A program made the position numbers and the translations under genes. A stretch of DNA of 64,000 bases. It comes from Candidatus Gastranaerophilales bacterium (GTDB lineage: Bacteria > Cyanobacteriota > Vampirovibrionia > Gastranaerophilales > Gastranaerophilaceae). This document shows, one piece after another, positions 60,253-64,000 of this stretch. The notes beneath the pieces were generated by a model, which was given only the letters and a program-made list of their open reading frames with translations, did not search any database and was not told the origin of the DNA. The stretch is from NCBI GenBank assembly GCA_017461425.1, contig JAFTXY010000011.1:372001-436000 (forward strand), read 5' to 3'. Each line of letters opens with the position of its first letter. Position 1 is the stretch's first letter.

Positions 60253-62475
60253 ATGAAACAAATAAATCTAGCTTTTATTTGGCATTTTCATCAGCCAAGC
60301 TATCAAAAAGAACAAAATAGCGATTTTTTACTCCCTTGGGTTAGACTTCATGCGTCCAAGGATTATCTTGATATGCTTAAAAAAATTGATAACTATCCAG
60401 GATTAAAATTAAATTTTAATTTTTCTCCAGTACTTTTAGCTTCTTTGCAAAATTATGCTAATGGCGCAATGGATAAACATTTAAAAATATTATTAAAACC
60501 TGAAGAAGAAATTACAGATGACGATAAAATATTTATTTTAAATAATTATTTTGATTTAAATTATAAAAATATGGTTTTAAATAGACCATATTTTACCGAG
60601 CTTTATAATAAAAGAGCAAGTTTAAATGAATTAAATATAGATGATTTTACTATTCAAGAATATTGCGATATTATGGCAAATTTCACTATTTCTTGGGTGG
60701 ATAAAACTTTTGTGTATGAATATCCCGAATTAAAATATTTGCTTGGAAAAGAAAGAAATTATACATTTGGGGATAGAAAAAATATTTATGAAATTCAATT
60801 GGATATTATAAAAAGAATTTTAGTTGAATACAAAAAATATCAAGATGAAAATAAAGTTGAAGTATCTACAAGCCCATATTATCATCCAATTTTGCCTTTA
60901 TTGATTGATTTTAAAAACAAAGAAATAAAAGACTTTGAAAATTTGCCACAAAATTTTAGCATTGTTGATGATGCTAAATTGCAAATAGAATTAGCAATTC
61001 AAAAATACAATGAAATTTTTGGAAAAAAACCAAAAGGTATGTGGCTATCAGAACAATGTGTATGTCAAAATAGTCTTGAGCTGTTATCTCAGCAAGGTAT
61101 AAAATGGAGTGTTTTAGATGAAGGAATTTTATCTAAAACAATTAAAAAAGAATTTATAAGAGATTTTGAAGGAAATCTTGAAAATCCTTTTGAACTTGAT
61201 ATTCCATATAAAACAAAAAGTAAAAATTCGATTAATCTTTTATTTGCAGATTCCTTATTTGCAAATTTATTAAATTTTGGATATGGAAATTATGATTCAA
61301 AATTGGCAGCAAATGATTTATATGACAAAATAAAAGTTATTCAATCAAAACTACAAAATTCTCCAAATGATAATCATATTATAACCATAGCGCTTGATGG
61401 GGAAAATTGTTGGGAAACATATCAAAATGATGGAAACGATTTTCTTGATTGTTTGTATGAATTAATTAATAGTGATGAATCAATTAAAACAGTTTGTATT
61501 GCTGATTATATGGAAAATAATCGAGCACAAAATTTAGATAATTTAAAATCAGGCTCATGGATTAATAGAAATTTTGATTTATGGATTGGAGAAGCTACAA
61601 AAAATGTTGCTTGGCTGTATTTATCAAGCGTTATAGCTGATTTTGAAAAATTTAAAAAGGAAAATAACAGTAAAGAATTTTTTGAAAAAATCCAAGAGGC
61701 GAAAAAAGAGTTATTAATTGCACAAGGTTCTGATTGGTATTGGTGGTATGGTGAGCCAAATACATCTAAAAATGATGAAATATTTGATTATCTTTTTAGA
61801 AATCATTTGATGAATGTGTATAAAATTTTAGAACTTGAAGTACCGCAATATTTGGAACATCCATTATCTGATAATGCAACTAGACCATTAAGAAATCCTG
61901 TTGGAAAAATTTATCCAACTTTATGTTGCGATATTGATGATAATAATGATGAATGGAAAAATGCTGGATGTATTTTTGTTCCAGATGGACCAACATCAAA
62001 TGTTTCAAGATTGATTAAAAATATTCATTTTGGAAATGATGAAAAAAATATTTATTTTAGATTTGAAATAAATAAAAATTCAATCAAAATGGCAAATGAT
62101 AATATCGAAAATCAAATTGCAATTTATTTTGCAGATGAAACAAATTCTTATTATTCTCCAATAAGATTTGTTAATAAAAACGAAAATATATATCCAATAA
62201 TTAAAAACCGTTTCACAAGAGAAGTGCGTTTTGTGTTTGATAATAAAAAAGTTTCAAGACTATTTTTTAATAAAGCTTGCTCATATGGCTTATGGGCGCA
62301 AACTAAGCTTAAAGGCTCAGAAATTGCATATAATGGAATTATCGAGATGAAAATTTCACTTGAAGATTTAAAACTTCAAAGAAACAATATTTCATTCTGC
62401 ATAATTGATGCAACAAATGAATTAATAAATGAAGTTTATCCACAAGATGTTTTGATTAATTTAAATATTGATTAA
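60253..62475 (+). CDS. GH57 family glycoside hydrolase (alpha-glucan enzyme)
   Basis: The 740 residues have an N-terminal GH57 catalytic domain (about 1-450). IWHFHQPSYQ is conserved region I, GMWLSEQCVC carries the nucleophile (E267) and ALDGENCWE the general acid (D382). A helical segment (about 450-550, GSDWYWWYGEP) and a C-terminal beta domain (about 560-740) follow. The family includes amylopullulanases, 4-alpha-glucanotransferases and branching enzymes; the layout is nearest amylase/amylopullulanase-like members. It could trim or mobilise glycogen made through GlgC. No signal peptide, so it is cytoplasmic. The stop shares TTAA with the convergent kinase gene. Confidence 0.87.
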   Translation: MKQINLAFIWHFHQPSYQKEQNSDFLLPWVRLHASKDYLDMLKKIDNYPGLKLNFNFSPVLLASLQNYANGAMDKHLKILLKPEEEITDDDKIFILNNYFDLNYKNMVLNRPYFTELYNKRASLNELNIDDFTIQEYCDIMANFTISWVDKTFVYEYPELKYLLGKERNYTFGDRKNIYEIQLDIIKRILVEYKKYQDENKVEVSTSPYYHPILPLLIDFKNKEIKDFENLPQNFSIVDDAKLQIELAIQKYNEIFGKKPKGMWLSEQCVCQNSLELLSQQGIKWSVLDEGILSKTIKKEFIRDFEGNLENPFELDIPYKTKSKNSINLLFADSLFANLLNFGYGNYDSKLAANDLYDKIKVIQSKLQNSPNDNHIITIALDGENCWETYQNDGNDFLDCLYELINSDESIKTVCIADYMENNRAQNLDNLKSGSWINRNFDLWIGEATKNVAWLYLSSVIADFEKFKKENNSKEFFEKIQEAKKELLIAQGSDWYWWYGEPNTSKNDEIFDYLFRNHLMNVYKILELEVPQYLEHPLSDNATRPLRNPVGKIYPTLCCDIDDNNDEWKNAGCIFVPDGPTSNVSRLIKNIHFGNDEKNIYFRFEINKNSIKMANDNIENQIAIYFADETNSYYSPIRFVNKNENIYPIIKNRFTREVRFVFDNKKVSRLFFNKACSYGLWAQTKLKGSEIAYNGIIEMKISLEDLKLQRNNISFCIIDATNELINEVYPQDVLINLNID

Positions 62476-64000
62476 TTATCTCTAACTTCAAAAGTTATTT
62501 CCCAATCATCAATATTAGATGCTTGTTGGCTTTGTGCTATTGTTATTGTGTTTTGTTTTATGGGGTTTGAATCTTTGATTTCTTTTTTATTGTATTCTTC
62601 AAAAACAAGAGTAGAGTGTTCTAATTCTTCTTGTATTTCTTCTTTTTGACTAATATAATTTGCATCAAATTCGGCTTTTTTTGTATAATCGTCTATTTTT
62701 TCAATTTTGCATTCATTATATTTTTCAGGATTTTGTGAAGCTAACGAATTTTCAATTGTAGCTTTTTCTTTTACATCTTCTTTTTCTAATGGAAGCCAGA
62801 AACCAAAAGTTGAGCCTTCGTTTTCTTTAGATTTAACAAAAACTTTTCCTTGATGATGATCTTCGATAGCGACTTTTACAAGATGCAAACCAAGACCAGT
62901 ACCCTTAATAGTGTGAACTTGATTTTCTATTCTGTAAAATCTTTCAAAAATCATTTTTTGATGTTCAGGAGAAATTCCCATACCATTATCTTCAACACTT
63001 ACTTCAAGGTATTCTGGGTCACGAGCAATTTCTGCTCTTATTTTAATTCTTGAATCTTTTGGAGAATATTTAATTGCATTTGTAATTAAATTACTGATAA
63101 CTCTTTCTATACTTTGAGTGTTGTACGAAATATAAGGAAGTTCTTCCTCTTTTATAACTGTAATTGAAATATTTTTTTCATCAGCTAAAACTTTATGGCT
63201 TTGAGCAATTTTATCTATTGTGTTTGCAATGTTTTGTTTTTCTTTTTCAAGCTTTTGATCTGATTCTAAACGTGAAAAATCTAAAATATCATTAACCATT
63301 TTGTTTAATCTGATTACTTCTTCGTTTATAGTTCCTATGAATTCTTTTTGTTCTTCAAAATTAAATTCTTCACCATAATTATATAAAGTATCTGCATATG
63401 AACTTAAAATAGTAACAGGAGTTCTTAATTCATGTGAAACATTGGAAATAAAATCATCTTTTAATCTGTCTACTTCTGCTTCTTTTGTAATATCGATTAA
63501 AACAATGATATATCCTAAATAATCATGCATTTTTGAATACATTGGAGAAATAATAGATTTGATTATTCTTTTATCGATATTGATATTAAATTCTAATGGT
63601 TTTTTCTCAATTATGTCTAATGGCGTATTTTTAAATATTGCGATTTTGTCTTTGAAACATAATTCGCCAGTCGAGTCGCAATATTCTTGAATAGATGTGT
63701 TCAAAATATCATGTTCTGAGCCATTTAATATTTTTTGTGCTGCAGAATTTAGCATAGAAATATTGTCATAATTATCACAAACAACAACTCCATTTGCGAT
63801 ACTCATCAATACAGATTCTAATTTATTGCGCTCAAGAGTTAATTGATCAATATTCTGTTCTTCATAGTTATGAAGCTTTTTAGACATTTCATTAAATGCA
63901 TCAAAAAGTTCTTTAATTTCGCCTGACGCTTGATTATAGTCTAATACTGTTCCAAATTTTCCCTGTTCAATTTCTTTAACACCATGGTGTAATAAATTTA
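62472..64000 (-). CDS. HAMP-PAS sensor histidine kinase (5' end cut by window)
   Basis: The frame stays open beyond an internal ATG at 63887 to the window edge. The extra 37 codons (starting NLLHHGVKEIEQGKF, then KELFDAFNEMSKKL) look like the second half of a HAMP domain, so the true start is upstream. Numbered from the internal ATG, a PAS domain (about 20-125) precedes the dimerisation helix with H152 in FISNVSHELRTPV. The ATPase domain follows: LITNAIKYSP, VEDNGMGISPEH and GTGLGLHLV. About 95 acidic residues follow the kinase core. The layout resembles PhoR, WalK and cyanobacterial NblS kinases. Its partner regulator is outside the window. Confidence 0.9.
   Translation of the reverse strand, partial: NLLHHGVKEIEQGKFGTVLDYNQASGEIKELFDAFNEMSKKLHNYEEQNIDQLTLERNKLESVLMSIANGVVVCDNYDNISMLNSAAQKILNGSEHDILNTSIQEYCDSTGELCFKDKIAIFKNTPLDIIEKKPLEFNINIDKRIIKSIISPMYSKMHDYLGYIIVLIDITKEAEVDRLKDDFISNVSHELRTPVTILSSYADTLYNYGEEFNFEEQKEFIGTINEEVIRLNKMVNDILDFSRLESDQKLEKEKQNIANTIDKIAQSHKVLADEKNISITVIKEEELPYISYNTQSIERVISNLITNAIKYSPKDSRIKIRAEIARDPEYLEVSVEDNGMGISPEHQKMIFERFYRIENQVHTIKGTGLGLHLVKVAIEDHHQGKVFVKSKENEGSTFGFWLPLEKEDVKEKATIENSLASQNPEKYNECKIEKIDDYTKKAEFDANYISQKEEIQEELEHSTLVFEEYNKKEIKDSNPIKQNTITIAQSQQASNIDDWEITFEVRDN

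Noticed and set aside
1-64000. Prophage, transposon or integron
   Set aside because: I found no transposase, integrase, terminal repeats or compositional shift. Gene content is housekeeping and envelope related throughout.

Overview
The window is very AT-rich, densely coded bacterial chromosome with no gene-free stretch longer than about 200 bases. It has no sign of phage, transposon, CRISPR or rRNA. The gene set fits the non-photosynthetic sister lineage of Cyanobacteria (Vampirovibrionia/Melainabacteria, order Gastranaerophilales): low GC, MinC-MinD-MinE, flagellar genes, AMIN-domain wall proteins, GlgC and GH57 glucan enzymes, a split glycine dehydrogenase (GcvPA) and type IV pilin-like proteins. 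That assignment is inferred from gene content and composition, not from a marker-gene tree.

Layout. 1-6600: a GH13-like glucan enzyme cut by the window edge, a D-lactate-dehydrogenase-like enzyme, deoC, a UPF0237/UPF0210 pair and an orphan OppF-type ATPase. 6600-11600: HD-GYP/GAF protein, secreted TPR protein and ComM-type AAA ATPase. 11600-16600: U32 peptidase-family protein facing fliM-fliN-response regulator, then coaD and a coiled-coil protein. 16500-25200: AMIN-domain membrane protein, era, murI, AMIN amidase, two sugar-ABC permeases and glgC. 25300-34400: a large Clp/FtsH-like chimeric metalloprotease, a CooC/MinD-like ATPase, then folD-alr-gcvT-gcvH-gcvPA and a cysteine-rich small protein. 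34400-42600: a Thr/Pro-repeat protein, tRNA-Gly(UCC), a zinc-finger/TonB-C-like membrane protein, glyS, a GT2 glycosyltransferase, a YhcH protein and an NrtR-like regulator. 42600-48900: second fliN, fliL and a secreted protein on the minus strand; fliJ, a FliK-like gene, an FlgG-like gene and a secreted protein on the plus strand; then a prepilin. 48950-53500: MurT-like ligase, minC-minD-minE, rplI. 53500-64000: DUF2207 protein, purine nucleoside phosphorylase, omega-like subunit, RqcP-like S4 protein, PfkB kinase, recF, GH57 enzyme and a HAMP-PAS histidine kinase running off the edge.

How the parts fit. The genes describe a flagellated, glucan-storing cell with a peptidoglycan wall (murI, alr, amidase, MurT-like), Min-directed division and one-carbon metabolism through FolD and the glycine cleavage system. 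Several usual partners are absent from the window: glyQ, gcvPB, gatD, and the ATPase and binding protein for the sugar permeases. They must lie elsewhere or be missing.

Most notable observations: (1) a 1022-residue protein that looks like a Clp N-domain plus NBD1 joined to an FtsH-type AAA and M41 protease, in which both ATP sites are ruined while the HEGGH zinc protease site is intact; (2) a recurring promoter geometry, with a TATAAT-like box 6-9 bases before the ATG and no Shine-Dalgarno, at the head of many transcription units, which predicts leaderless mRNAs; (3) five convergent gene pairs whose two stop codons share one TTAA; (4) unusual versions of MurT, MinE, FliM/FliN and a FliK-like protein.
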